A stretch of 64,000 nt of DNA, taken from NCBI RefSeq assembly GCF_014925385.1, contig NZ_JACSDK010000001.1:186001-250000 (forward strand), read 5' to 3'. Within the stretch, counting starts at the first letter, position 1, and each line of letters starts with the position of its first letter. The translations under genes were made by a program, and so were the position numbers. Shown here in pieces: positions 18,481 through 26,704 of the stretch. Source of the stretch: Pelagibius marinus. Lineage in GTDB: Bacteria; Pseudomonadota; Alphaproteobacteria; Kiloniellales; Kiloniellaceae. The notes under the pieces were generated by a model that saw only the letters and a list, made by a program, of their open reading frames with translations, did not search any database and was not told where the DNA came from.

Positions 18481-19677
18481 ATGACGGGCGCCCCAGCGGT
18501 CACGCGGCCGGAAACCGGCGCGCAGGGGGAAGCCGGCTTCGGCATCTACCTGCACTGGCCCTTCTGCCGGTCCAAGTGCCCCTACTGCGACTTCAACAGC
18601 CATGTGCGCGAGGCCGTGGACCAGGACCGCTGGCGGGCCGCCCTGCTGGCCGACCTGGCGCACGCGGCGGAAAAGAGCGGGCCGCGCGAGGTCACCTCGG
18701 TCTTCTTCGGCGGCGGCACCCCCTCGCTGATGCCGCCGGAGACCGTGGCCGCGCTGATCGAGAAGATCGACGCGCTCTGGGGCCTCGCCCCCGGCACCGA
18801 GATCACTCTGGAAGCCAACCCGACCTCGGCGGAGGCGGAGAGCTTCGCCGGCTTCGCGCGCGCCGGGGTCAACCGCCTGTCGCTGGGCGTGCAGGCGCTG
18901 GGCGACGAAGCCCTGAAGTTCCTCGGCCGCCAGCATACGGCCGCCGAGGCGCTGGGCGCCCTGGAACTGGCGCGCGCCGCCTTTCCGCGCATCTCCTTCG
19001 ACCTGATCTATGCCCGGCCCGGCCAGAGCCTGGCGGCCTGGCAGGCGGAGCTGGCCGAGGCCCTGGCCCTGGGGCCGGAGCACATCTCGCTCTACCAGCT
19101 GACCATCGAGGAGGGCACGGTCTTCCACGGCGCCTGGCGGCGCGGCGAGCTGCGCCTGCCGGAGGAAGAGGCGGCGGCGGCGCTGTTCGAGGCCACCGCT
19201 GGGCAGCTGGAAGACGCCGGGCTGCCGGCCTACGAGATCTCCAACCACGCCCGCCCCGGCGCGCAGTGCCGCCACAACCTGACCTACTGGCGCTACGGCG
19301 ACTACGTCGGCGTCGGTCCCGGCGCCCACGGCCGCCTGACCTTCGGCGGCACCAAGCAGGCGACGCGCGAGCACCGCGCCCCGGAAGCCTGGCTCGACCT
19401 GGTGGAGCGCCAGGGCCACGGCTGGCGCCAGGTCGAGGCGGTCACGCCCGAGCAGCGCCTGGCCGAGATGGTGATGATGGGCCTGCGCCTGACCGAGGGC
19501 ATCTCCCGTGCCGCCCTGGCGCGCGAACTGCAAGGCGCGCCGGAAGAGCTGCTGCCGGTCGAGCGGCTGCAGCGGCTGAGCGGGGAGGGCTATCTGGAGG
19601 TCGACGAGACCGGACTGCGCGCCACCGCCGCCGGGCGGCAACGCCTCGACGCCCTGCTGGGCTACCTGCTGGCTTAA
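18481..19677 (+). CDS. hemW: Radical SAM heme chaperone HemW
   Basis: A 398-residue HemW-type protein, formerly annotated as oxygen-independent coproporphyrinogen oxidase. The radical-SAM cluster motif is C29-x3-C33-x2-C36 in 'FCRSKCPYCDFN'. It is followed by 'SVFFGGGTPSLM' (SAM binding) and the C-terminal HemN domain with 'NLTYWRYGDYVGVGPGAHG'. The N-terminus has CxxxCxxC without the extra cysteine typical of true HemN, so insertion of heme into respiratory enzymes is the likelier role. It forms the end of the rph-rdgB-hemW run and converges on the LpoA-like gene with six bases between stops. Confidence 0.94.
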   Translation: MTGAPAVTRPETGAQGEAGFGIYLHWPFCRSKCPYCDFNSHVREAVDQDRWRAALLADLAHAAEKSGPREVTSVFFGGGTPSLMPPETVAALIEKIDALWGLAPGTEITLEANPTSAEAESFAGFARAGVNRLSLGVQALGDEALKFLGRQHTAAEALGALELARAAFPRISFDLIYARPGQSLAAWQAELAEALALGPEHISLYQLTIEEGTVFHGAWRRGELRLPEEEAAAALFEATAGQLEDAGLPAYEISNHARPGAQCRHNLTYWRYGDYVGVGPGAHGRLTFGGTKQATREHRAPEAWLDLVERQGHGWRQVEAVTPEQRLAEMVMMGLRLTEGISRAALARELQGAPEELLPVERLQRLSGEGYLEVDETGLRATAAGRQRLDALLGYLLA

Positions 19678-19683
19678 GTTTCT

Positions 19684-21090
19684 CTAGTTGATGCCGGCGG
19701 GGAAGGAGCGCGGCGCGGGATCGCGCTCGACGAAGCCGGCCTGCCGGATTTCCAGCACCGCCAGGCCGCGCTGCACCGTGCCGCCGGGCAGGAAGCGGAA
19801 GATGCCGTCGATGCCGGCAAAGCCCAGCGCCTGGGTGATGGTCTCCGCCGTGTAGGGCAGGAAGGAACCGCCGGCGCCGGTGCGCTGCTCCAGGACGGCG
19901 GCCAGCGCCACGGCGTCGTAGCCCAGCGAAGCGACGCGCGGCGGCGTGTTGCCGAAGCTGTCCTCGTAGCGCTTGCGGAAGGTGTTCCACAGGGCCGGCG
20001 GCGGCGCCGGGAACCAGCCGCCCTGCAGCGTCGGCTCCCTGAGCAGCGTCGGGTCCTCCCACAGCGCGGTGCCGAGGAAGCGCACCTCCGCCGGGTCCAC
20101 GTCGTAGTAGGCCAGCAGCGGCGCCACGGAGAGCAACTGCTGGCCGCTGGCCGGCAGCAGGATGGCGTCGAAGGGCAGCAGGCCGACCGTCTCCACACCC
20201 TGCAGGCGCTGCAGCGCGCGCTGCGCCGCCTCGTCGCTGCGCCCTTCCAGGTCGCGGCGCTGCGCCTCGGCGGCGGCGCGGCGCTGGTTGAAGTCGGCCA
20301 GGACCTGGACCTCGGCGGAGACGTCGGTCGCGCGCGGGTCGTAGTAGACCACGCGGCTGAGCTCGACGCCGTTGCGGAACACCGCTTCCTGCAGGGCGCG
20401 GACCACCACGTTGCCGTATTCGTTCTCCGGCGCCAGCACGGCGAAGCGGCGCAGGCCCTGGGCGACGGCGTAGTCGATCACCCGGTTGACCTGGGTGCTG
20501 GGCGTCACGCCCATGACGAAGGTCTCGGGACCCGCGATGGCGGTGTTGTTGGAGAAGGTGATCATCGGCACCGCGGCGGCGGCGGCCACCGGCTTCACCG
20601 CCTCGGCGGAGGTGGAGAACAGCGGCCCGAGGATCAGCTCGGCGCCTTCATCCAGGGCCGCCTGGGCGGCCGCGGCGGCGCCTTGGGGCGTGCCGCCGGT
20701 GTCCCGGATCACCAGGGCGAAGCGGTCGCCGGCCAGATCGAAGAGGGCCAGCTGGGCGGCATTCAAGATGGCCTGGCCGACGTCGGCGCGCGCGCCGCTC
20801 AAGGGCAGCAGCAGCCCGACCTTCACCTGCTGGTGGCCGATGACTTCTTCCTCGGCCACCTCGGGCAGGGTCTCTTCGGGCAGGTCGCCGGTCTCCGCGG
20901 CCTGCGGGACCTCGGGCACGCTCGGCGGTTGCGCCTGCGGCTCCGGCGTGGGTACGCTGGGCGAGGCGCAAGCGGCCAGCGTGAGGGCCAGCCCTGCCAC
21001 AAGCAAAGACCGCCACCCCAGAAACCCAACAGCTTTCGGCGCGAAGCCCCGGTGCGGCCCTGATGTCAGCAAAACCAAAGAACCATCCAT
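19684..21090 (-). CDS. LpoA-like penicillin-binding-protein activator lipoprotein
   Basis: A 468-residue lipoprotein: hydrophobic segment 'WRSLLVAGLALTLAACAS' with the lipobox LAAC near residue 41, then a Pro/Glu-rich linker. After it comes a periplasmic-binding type I fold resembling the leucine-binding-protein-like half of LpoA ('KVGLLLPLSGARADVGQAILNAAQLALFD', 'LGPLFSTSAEAVKPVAAAA', 'LGYDAVALAAVLEQ'). LpoA activates a bifunctional peptidoglycan synthase from the outer membrane. The neighbouring rsmI (divergent), yraN and BON-domain genes repeat the arrangement known around lpoA in other proteobacteria. The 5' ends of this gene and rsmI overlap by 28 bases. Confidence 0.88.
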   Translation of the reverse strand: MDGSLVLLTSGPHRGFAPKAVGFLGWRSLLVAGLALTLAACASPSVPTPEPQAQPPSVPEVPQAAETGDLPEETLPEVAEEEVIGHQQVKVGLLLPLSGARADVGQAILNAAQLALFDLAGDRFALVIRDTGGTPQGAAAAAQAALDEGAELILGPLFSTSAEAVKPVAAAAAVPMITFSNNTAIAGPETFVMGVTPSTQVNRVIDYAVAQGLRRFAVLAPENEYGNVVVRALQEAVFRNGVELSRVVYYDPRATDVSAEVQVLADFNQRRAAAEAQRRDLEGRSDEAAQRALQRLQGVETVGLLPFDAILLPASGQQLLSVAPLLAYYDVDPAEVRFLGTALWEDPTLLREPTLQGGWFPAPPPALWNTFRKRYEDSFGNTPPRVASLGYDAVALAAVLEQRTGAGGSFLPYTAETITQALGFAGIDGIFRFLPGGTVQRGLAVLEIRQAGFVERDPAPRSFPAGIN

Positions 21091-22076
21091 CCGTCACGGA
21101 GAGCGCTGAGCCTAGCGAGGCGGGAGAGCGAAGTAAACCGCCGCAGGGCGCCCAGGATTCCGCAAATTTGGGGCGGAAAGAAGGCGCCGAACCCGGCACT
21201 CGAGCACGCCTGGCCGCCGGGCTCTACCTGGTGGCGACGCCGATCGGCAACCTGGGTGACATCAGCCGCCGCGCCTTGGAGGTGTTGCGCCGCGCCGACC
21301 GCATCGCCTGCGAGGACACCCGGGTCACCCGCAAGTTGCTGAGCGCCGAGGGCATCGCCACGGCGGTCACCACCTATCACGACCACAGCGGCGCGCGCGA
21401 TCGCCGCCGCCTGCTGGACGGCGTGGCCGCGGGCGAGGCCGTCGCCCTGGTCTCCGACGCCGGCACGCCGCTGGTCTCCGACCCCGGCTTCAAGCTGGTG
21501 CGCGAGGCCATCGCCGAGGGCCTGGCCGTCACCGCGCTGCCCGGCCCCTCGGCGCCGCTGGTGGCGCTGCTGCTCTCCGGCCTGCCCAGCGACCGCTTCT
21601 TCTTCGGCGGCTTCCTGCCGCCCAAGAGCGCCGCGAGGCGCGAGGCGCTGCAGGGCCTGCGCGACCTGGACGCCAGCCTGATCTTTTTCGAGGGCGCCTC
21701 GCGGGTAGCATCCTGCCTGGCGGACATGGCCGCGGTGCTGGGCCCGCGCGAAGCGGCGGTGGCGCGTGAGCTGACCAAGCTGCACGAGGAGGTGCGGCGC
21801 GGGCCGCTGGCGGAACTGGCGGCGCACTACGGCGAGGCCGGGCCGCCGCGCGGCGAGATCGTCATCGTCGTCGGCCCGCCGGCGAAAGGCGCGGCCGAGG
21901 AGGGCTTCGACCTGGACGCCGCCCTCACCGACGCCCTCACCCACGCCAGCCTGCGCGACGCCGCCGCCACGGTGGCCGCGGCCAGCGGCCTGCCCAGGCG
22001 CCAGGTCTACGCCCGGGCCCTCCAGTTGGCAAAGGGCGGCGGGGAAGACCCGGAAGGGGAAGGTGGGGAGTCATGA
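21063..22076 (+). CDS. rsmI: 16S rRNA (cytidine1402-2'-O)-methyltransferase
   Basis: RsmI methylates the ribose of C1402 in the decoding centre of 16S rRNA. The methylase domain begins at about residue 52 with 'GLYLVATPIGNLGDISRRALEVL'. The SAM-pocket motifs 'SDAGTPLVSDPGFKLV' and 'PGPSAPLVALLLSGLPSDRFFFGGFLPPK' follow. The 337-residue protein is longer than usual because of a roughly 50-residue polar N-terminal lead; the ATG used is the first one available, and no later start precedes the conserved domain. It is divergent from and overlaps the LpoA-like gene, and runs into yraN by a four-base overlap. Confidence 0.95.
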   Translation: MSAKPKNHPSVTESAEPSEAGERSKPPQGAQDSANLGRKEGAEPGTRARLAAGLYLVATPIGNLGDISRRALEVLRRADRIACEDTRVTRKLLSAEGIATAVTTYHDHSGARDRRRLLDGVAAGEAVALVSDAGTPLVSDPGFKLVREAIAEGLAVTALPGPSAPLVALLLSGLPSDRFFFGGFLPPKSAARREALQGLRDLDASLIFFEGASRVASCLADMAAVLGPREAAVARELTKLHEEVRRGPLAELAAHYGEAGPPRGEIVIVVGPPAKGAAEEGFDLDAALTDALTHASLRDAAATVAAASGLPRRQVYARALQLAKGGGEDPEGEGGES

Positions 22077-22450
22077 CCCAGGCCGCCCGCCGTCGCGCCT
22101 TGGTGCGGGGCCGGCGCGCCGAGCGTATCGCCGCCTGGTGGCTGCGCCTGCAGGGCTACCGTATCCTGGAGCGGGGCTTCCGCGTGCCGGTGGGGGAGAT
22201 CGACCTCATCGCGCGGCGCGGCGGCACCCTGGCCGTCATCGAGGTGAAGCGCCGGGCCAGGCTGGCGGAGGCCGGGGAAGCGATCCGCCGGCGCCAGCAG
22301 CGCCGGGTCGTCCACGCCGCCCAGGCCTACCTGCAGCGCCACCCGGAATTGTCGAGGCTGCAGCTGCGCTTCGACGCCTTGCTGCTGGTGCCGCGGCGCC
22401 TGCCGCACCATATCAAGGACGCCTGGAAGGCCGACAGCTTCTTGCTATAA
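22073..22450 (+). CDS. YraN family protein (UPF0102)
   Basis: A 125-residue protein of the YraN/UPF0102 family, predicted to have an endonuclease-like fold related to Holliday-junction resolvases. The diagnostic core 'VGEIDLIARRGGTLAVIEVKRR' contains the acidic and lysine residues of such a nuclease site. 'RGRRAERIAAWWLRLQGYRILERGFRV' precedes it as in other members. The function in cells is not established. Overlaps rsmI by four bases, so it is probably translated together with it. Confidence 0.92.
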   Translation: MTQAARRRALVRGRRAERIAAWWLRLQGYRILERGFRVPVGEIDLIARRGGTLAVIEVKRRARLAEAGEAIRRRQQRRVVHAAQAYLQRHPELSRLQLRFDALLLVPRRLPHHIKDAWKADSFLL

Positions 22451-22556
22451 GGCGCGGGCAGTCTTTAGAACGCTCTTTCAACCCGACGCCGGGCGCCCGC
22501 GCCCTGGGTCCGGCGTCTGCTTCGGAGTTTCCCGACATACGAGGTTGCCGTCCTTC

Positions 22557-23162
22557 ATGAGATTTCGCCTTTCCTTCCTCACCCTTCTTGCCCTGCTGGC
22601 GCTTCTCGCCGCGGGCGGCTGCAGCTTCTGGGGCGCGGCCGCCGGCGGCGCCGCGGCCGGTGTCACGGCGGCGCAGAAGGAAAAAGGGTTCCGGCGCAGC
22701 ATTACCGACACCGAGATCCGCATTGCCATCAACGACCTTTGGCTGCAAGCCGACGAGGAGGTATTCCGCAAGGTGAACCTTCAGGTGCAGGAAGGCCGGG
22801 TGCTGCTGAGCGGCAACGTGCGCCGGCCCGAGCAGCGCATCGAGGCGTTGCGCCTGGCCTGGCAGGCGCCGGGGGTGCGCGAGGTGATCAACGAGATCGA
22901 GATCAACGACACCTCGACCCTGGCCGACGCCGCCCGCGACACCTGGATCACGACGGAATTGGAGACTACCCTGCTGTTCGACCAGGACGTTTCCTCCATC
23001 GATTATTCCGTCGAAACCGTGAACCAGGTGGTCTACCTCATGGGCGTGGCGCAGTCGCAAGCCGAACTGGACCGGGTGGTCGGCCACGCCAAGGACATTT
23101 CCTACGTGCGCCGCGTCGTCAGCTATGTCCTGCTGAAGGACGACCCGGCGCGGCCTTCGTGA
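22557..23162 (+). CDS. Lipoprotein with two BON domains
   Basis: A 201-residue lipoprotein: signal 'RLSFLTLLALLALLAAGGCS' with the lipobox cysteine near residue 22 and a Gly/Ala-rich spacer. Two BON modules (about 50-120 and 125-195) follow, the first with 'LQVQEGRVLLSGNVRRPEQRIEAL' and the second with 'VETVNQVVYLMGVAQSQAELDRVV'. BON domains bind phospholipid; the relatives DolP/YraP maintain outer-membrane integrity and lie near yraN and lpoA in gammaproteobacteria, as here. The first ATG after a TTG was taken as start because it gives a standard signal peptide. Confidence 0.88.
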   Translation: MRFRLSFLTLLALLALLAAGGCSFWGAAAGGAAAGVTAAQKEKGFRRSITDTEIRIAINDLWLQADEEVFRKVNLQVQEGRVLLSGNVRRPEQRIEALRLAWQAPGVREVINEIEINDTSTLADAARDTWITTELETTLLFDQDVSSIDYSVETVNQVVYLMGVAQSQAELDRVVGHAKDISYVRRVVSYVLLKDDPARPS

Positions 23163-23205
23163 CGCCTTCTTTCGTGAACCAGAACAGCGAGCCTCAAGCC
23201 CCCTC

Positions 23206-24060
23206 ATGAGTTGGTCGAGCGCAAGCAACCGCCGGGACCTGGAAAGCCGCCTGCGCCGCATCGGCGGCCAGGAGGATGCGGAGATCGACATCGCCCAGGC
23301 CGCGTTGCTGCTGGCGGCACTGGACCGGCCGCAGCTGGGCCTGGAGCGCTACTACCATCACCTGTCGCTACTGGAGCGCGACGTCGCCGATATGGCGGCC
23401 AAGGAAGGCGCGGAGACCTCGCTGGAGCAGCGCGTGGCGGTGCTGAACGCGGTGCTGGTCGACCGCTACGGCTACCAGGGCGACAGCGAGACCTACGACG
23501 ACCTGATGAACGCCAACCTGATGCGCGTCATCGACCGCCGCCGCGGCCTGCCGGTTGCGCTCGGCATCCTCTACCTGCACGCGGCGCGCGCCCAGGGCTG
23601 GGAAATCTACGGCCTCAACTTCCCGGGCCGCTTCCTGCTGCGCCTCGACCTGGGCGGGCAGCGCCTCATCATCGACCCCTTCAACGGCGGCGAGACGCGC
23701 GACGCCGCGGCGCTGCGCTCCATGCTGAAGGCCATGGCCGGCAGCACCGCCGAGCTGAAGCCCGAGCACACCGCGCCGGTCGAAACCCGTGACATCCTTC
23801 TGCGCCTGCAGAACAACATCAAGCTGCGCCTCATCCAGGAAGAGCGTTCGGGCGACGCCCTGGAGGTGGTCGAGTCCATGCTGATGATCGCCCCCGACCG
23901 GGGGGAGCTGTGGCGCGAGGCGGGGATCCTGCACTCCCACTTCGACAACATGCGTGCAGCCATCATGGCCTTCGAGCATTATCTGGAACTGTCCGGGCCG
24001 GAGCCGGGCCGCGAGGAAATCGCCGAACTGCTGGCGCAGCTTCGCACGCAGCTCAACTGA
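23206..24060 (+). CDS. SirB1 family transglutaminase-like/TPR protein
   Basis: A 284-residue protein of the SirB1 family: an N-terminal transglutaminase-like fold (about 30-180, with '[37 protein letters not shown]') and a C-terminal tetratricopeptide-like part. The biochemical role is unknown; related genes often sit near prmC/hemK or glutathione genes. No secretion signal. It precedes gshB by 31 bases in the same direction. Confidence 0.85.
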   Translation: MSWSSASNRRDLESRLRRIGGQEDAEIDIAQAALLLAALDRPQLGLERYYHHLSLLERDVADMAAKEGAETSLEQRVAVLNAVLVDRYGYQGDSETYDDLMNANLMRVIDRRRGLPVALGILYLHAARAQGWEIYGLNFPGRFLLRLDLGGQRLIIDPFNGGETRDAAALRSMLKAMAGSTAELKPEHTAPVETRDILLRLQNNIKLRLIQEERSGDALEVVESMLMIAPDRGELWREAGILHSHFDNMRAAIMAFEHYLELSGPEPGREEIAELLAQLRTQLN

Positions 24061-24091
24061 CCCCCACGAGACACGACACGGGAACAAAGCA

Positions 24092-25057
24092 ATGAGTCTG
24101 GCGGTCGCCATTCAGATGGACCCCATCGAGGCCATCGACATCGAGGGGGACAGCACCTTCGTCCTGGCGCTGGAGGCGCAGCGCCGCGGCCACGGCCTCT
24201 ATCACTACCTGCCGCAGCATCTGAGCCTGAAGGACAGCCGTATCTACGCGCAGATGCAGCCGCTGGAGGTGCGCCGCGAGAAGGGCAACCACTTCTCCCT
24301 GGGCAGCCCGCAGAGCGTCGACCTGGCGGCCATGGACGTGGTGCTGATGCGCCAGGACCCGCCCTTCGACATGTCCTACATCACCGCCACGCACCTGCTG
24401 GAGCACGTGCACCCGGAGACCCTGGTGGTGAACGATCCCGTGCAGGTGCGCAACGCGCCGGAGAAGCTCTTCGTCACCCACTTCCCCGAGCTCATGCCGC
24501 CGACGCTGATCACCAGCGACAAGCGCGAGGTCGTCGCCTTCCGCGCCGAGCACCAGGACATCATCGTGAAGCCGCTGTTCGGCAACGGCGGGGCCGGCGT
24601 CTTCCACCTCGGCCCCGAGGACGAGAACCTGAACGCACTGCTGGAGCTCTTCACCGACCTCTATCGCGAGCCCATCATCGTGCAGCGCTACCTGCCCGAG
24701 GTGCGCCAGGGCGACAAGCGCATCATCCTGATCGACGGCCACCCGGCCGGCGCCATCAACCGGGTGCCGCCCCAGGGCGAGGCGCGTTCCAACATGCATG
24801 CCGGCGGCCGCGCGGAGCCGGCCAAGCTGACGGGCCGCGAGATGGAGATCTGCGAGGCCATCGGCCCGACCCTGCAGGAGCGCGGCCTGATCTTCGTCGG
24901 CATCGACGTCATCGGCGACTACATGACCGAGATCAACGTCACCTCGCCGACCGGCCTGCAGGAAATCAACCGCTTCGACGACGCCTGCCTGGAAGCGCAG
25001 ATCTGGGACGTCATCGAGCGCCGCTACGGCGCCGGCCACACCGCGCCGAGCGCGTGA
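24092..25057 (+). CDS. gshB: Glutathione synthetase
   Basis: A 321-residue ATP-grasp enzyme joining gamma-glutamylcysteine and glycine. Family stretches include '[29 protein letters not shown]' at the N-terminus, '[21 protein letters not shown]', the ATP-binding '[17 protein letters not shown]' and the C-terminal '[25 protein letters not shown]'. The ATG used has a purine-rich GGAACAAAGC leader; the longer frame runs back into the SirB1-like gene and was rejected. Confidence 0.98.
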   Translation: MSLAVAIQMDPIEAIDIEGDSTFVLALEAQRRGHGLYHYLPQHLSLKDSRIYAQMQPLEVRREKGNHFSLGSPQSVDLAAMDVVLMRQDPPFDMSYITATHLLEHVHPETLVVNDPVQVRNAPEKLFVTHFPELMPPTLITSDKREVVAFRAEHQDIIVKPLFGNGGAGVFHLGPEDENLNALLELFTDLYREPIIVQRYLPEVRQGDKRIILIDGHPAGAINRVPPQGEARSNMHAGGRAEPAKLTGREMEICEAIGPTLQERGLIFVGIDVIGDYMTEINVTSPTGLQEINRFDDACLEAQIWDVIERRYGAGHTAPSA

Positions 25058-25073
25058 GGCGGCGCGGGCGCCG

Positions 25074-25182
25074 CTCACCCCCACCCTGACCCTCCCCCAT
25101 CAAGGGGGAGGGGGTGATTTGTTGAAGCTGCCCAAGATCAGTTCCTCCCCCCTTGATGGGGGGAGGTTAGGAGGGGGGTGAA
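25074..25182. repeat. Intergenic inverted-repeat element (family 2)
   Basis: Two near-identical arms of about 38 bases face each other. The left runs CTCACCCCCACCCTGACC to CATCAAGGGGGAGG. The reverse complement of the right runs TTCACCCCCCTCCTAACC to CATCAAGGGGGGAGG. Each arm holds its own CCTCCCCC/GGGGGAGG hairpin, and about 30 unrelated bases separate them. It fills the space between the convergent gshB and phasin genes. Confidence 0.8.
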
Positions 25183-25192
25183 CCCCCGCAGC

Positions 25193-25714
25193 CTACTTCC
25201 CGGCTTCTTCTTCCTCGCCGTTGAGGCCGTGCAGCGTTTCCTTGGTGCGCGCCTGCACCGGCGCCCAGCAGGACTGCTGGATGCGCGCGAACATGGCGAT
25301 CAGCTTGCTGGTCTCCTCGGCGTACTGTTCGGCGGCGCGCTGGGCGAAGGAGCATTGCTTCTCGAACAGCTCCTCCGGCGACGTGGCGCGGGCGAAGTCC
25401 TCGGCCACCTCCATGTCCTGGCGCAGCCGGTCGCCGGCGAAGGTCATCATCTCCTGGCTGACCTCGGCCATGCCCGCCAGCACGGCCTCGCCGGCGCTCA
25501 TCACCGCCGAGACGTTCTCGCCGTTCTTGCCGACCAGGGCCTCGTAGGCGGTGTCGCGGTAGCGCTCGGCGATAATCTGGCCCGGGCTCTCGACGGGTGC
25601 CTTCTTCGCAGCGCTCTCGGGCGCGGCTTTCGCAGCGGCCTTCTTCGGCGCCGTCTTGGCGGGCGCGGCTTTCTTGGTGGTGGTGGGTTCGTTCGGGGTA
25701 GGGGTGCTGGCCAT
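25193..25714 (-). CDS. Phasin family protein
   Basis: A 173-residue phasin, a small amphipathic protein that coats polyhydroxyalkanoate granules. Residues 1-45 form a Lys/Ala/Pro-rich tail ('KKAAPAKTAPKKAAAKAAPES'). The rest is the helical phasin domain, including 'LVGKNGENVSAVMSAGEAVLAGMAEVSQEMM' and 'SPEELFEKQCSFAQRAAEQYAEETSKLIAMFARI'. The basic tail resembles PhaF/histone-like extensions and may bind DNA, which is inference. The ATG excludes a Pro-rich upstream stretch of the open frame. No PHA synthase is in the window. Confidence 0.88.
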   Translation of the reverse strand: MASTPTPNEPTTTKKAAPAKTAPKKAAAKAAPESAAKKAPVESPGQIIAERYRDTAYEALVGKNGENVSAVMSAGEAVLAGMAEVSQEMMTFAGDRLRQDMEVAEDFARATSPEELFEKQCSFAQRAAEQYAEETSKLIAMFARIQQSCWAPVQARTKETLHGLNGEEEEAGK

Positions 25715-26167
25715 CTCGAGCAGTCTCCTGCTTCCATAGGGTTGCGCTGGGCCGGCGCGGCGCGCCGGTCCACTCTGGTCCCCCCAGAAATTTAAGAAAA
25801 ATCCCAAACCGCGGCTGCGTTCCGCCGCTTTGGCCCTGCCGGCAAGCTGCGGTACCCCCTGCGGGCGACCGCACGGCAAAGGCGAGGCGCGGAACTCCCC
25901 AACAGCCGTATCACTGCGGACGCTAACATAGTCCCGCCTAGGTTAACCATAATTGATCTGTGACAGTTTGGCGGAGAATCGCAGGAGATTTTTCCGCTGC
26001 CCGGGCGCCAGGAGGAAATCCCTTTGGCCGCGCGGCGGCTTCTACCTATGATTGACCATCCCGCCCCTTTCCAGAACCTTGGGGAAGCCGGCGCGGCCGA
26101 CAGGAAACCAGCGAAAGAGGCCCGCCTTCGCCATGGGATGGTCGAAATGTCCGGACAAGATCGTCCC
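25715..26167. other. 453-base non-coding gap between divergent genes
   Basis: No gene is supportable here. It must hold the promoters of the phasin (leftward) and the small lipoprotein (rightward). The only conspicuous elements are an AT-rich patch at about 25788-25805 near the phasin start and a GGTTAACC palindrome at 25941-25948. The latter continues into TTAACCAT (25943-25950), a word matching the alphaproteobacterial CtrA half-site. Confidence 0.5.
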
Positions 26168-26704
26168 ATGATGAAACGCGGCTTCGACATTGTCGGGATT
26201 CTCGCCCTCGCAGCCCTGCTGGCCGGGTGCGACAACACTCCGCCATCGGATCAACAGATGATCGATCTGTTTAAGGCTCAAAGGTCTGCTTTCGAGGAAA
26301 TCCGCATGAGGATTTGCGAGAAGACCCGCCGCGACGGATTGGAAGCAGACATAGGTTCCGCTCAAGAGATCCTGCGCTCTCAGGTGGTCATGATGGACCC
26401 GGAGTGGTCCCGCCCAATGGTCAGTGATGCAGAGCGGGGCCGATATTACGCCCTGTTCGAGCAGATCGACGCCAAGGGAGTGCAAGCGGTAGTCGACGCA
26501 AACAACCACTGTGAAGTGTCGATCGAATATTGGAGTGTCGGTTGGGCCGGAGACGCCGACTACAAGAAGTTCGTGTTTGGGGCGCCTCAACATCGGGAGC
26601 AAATCGTCGATTCGCTGGATGACGCTCAGATGGGGACTGAGATCGTATTCTATCGACGCCGGCTGGAAGCGGGGTGGTGGCTGGCCCTGCAGCATTGGCC
26701 ATGA
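26168..26704 (+). CDS. Small lipoprotein of unknown function
   Basis: A 178-residue predicted lipoprotein: signal 'RGFDIVGILALAALLAGCDN' with the lipobox LAGC at about residues 20-23, then a soluble domain with no family that I recognise. Base composition is noticeably lower in GC than the flanking comM and phasin genes. Two adjacent ATGs are possible starts. Its stop overlaps the comM ATG in an ATGA junction, which usually means translational coupling even though the products seem unrelated. Confidence 0.7.
   Translation: MMKRGFDIVGILALAALLAGCDNTPPSDQQMIDLFKAQRSAFEEIRMRICEKTRRDGLEADIGSAQEILRSQVVMMDPEWSRPMVSDAERGRYYALFEQIDAKGVQAVVDANNHCEVSIEYWSVGWAGDADYKKFVFGAPQHREQIVDSLDDAQMGTEIVFYRRRLEAGWWLALQHWP

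Noticed and set aside
25941-25950. GGTTAACCAT as a CtrA site controlling the phasin
   Set aside because: Only a half-site without a proper second half; kept as a remark in the gap annotation.
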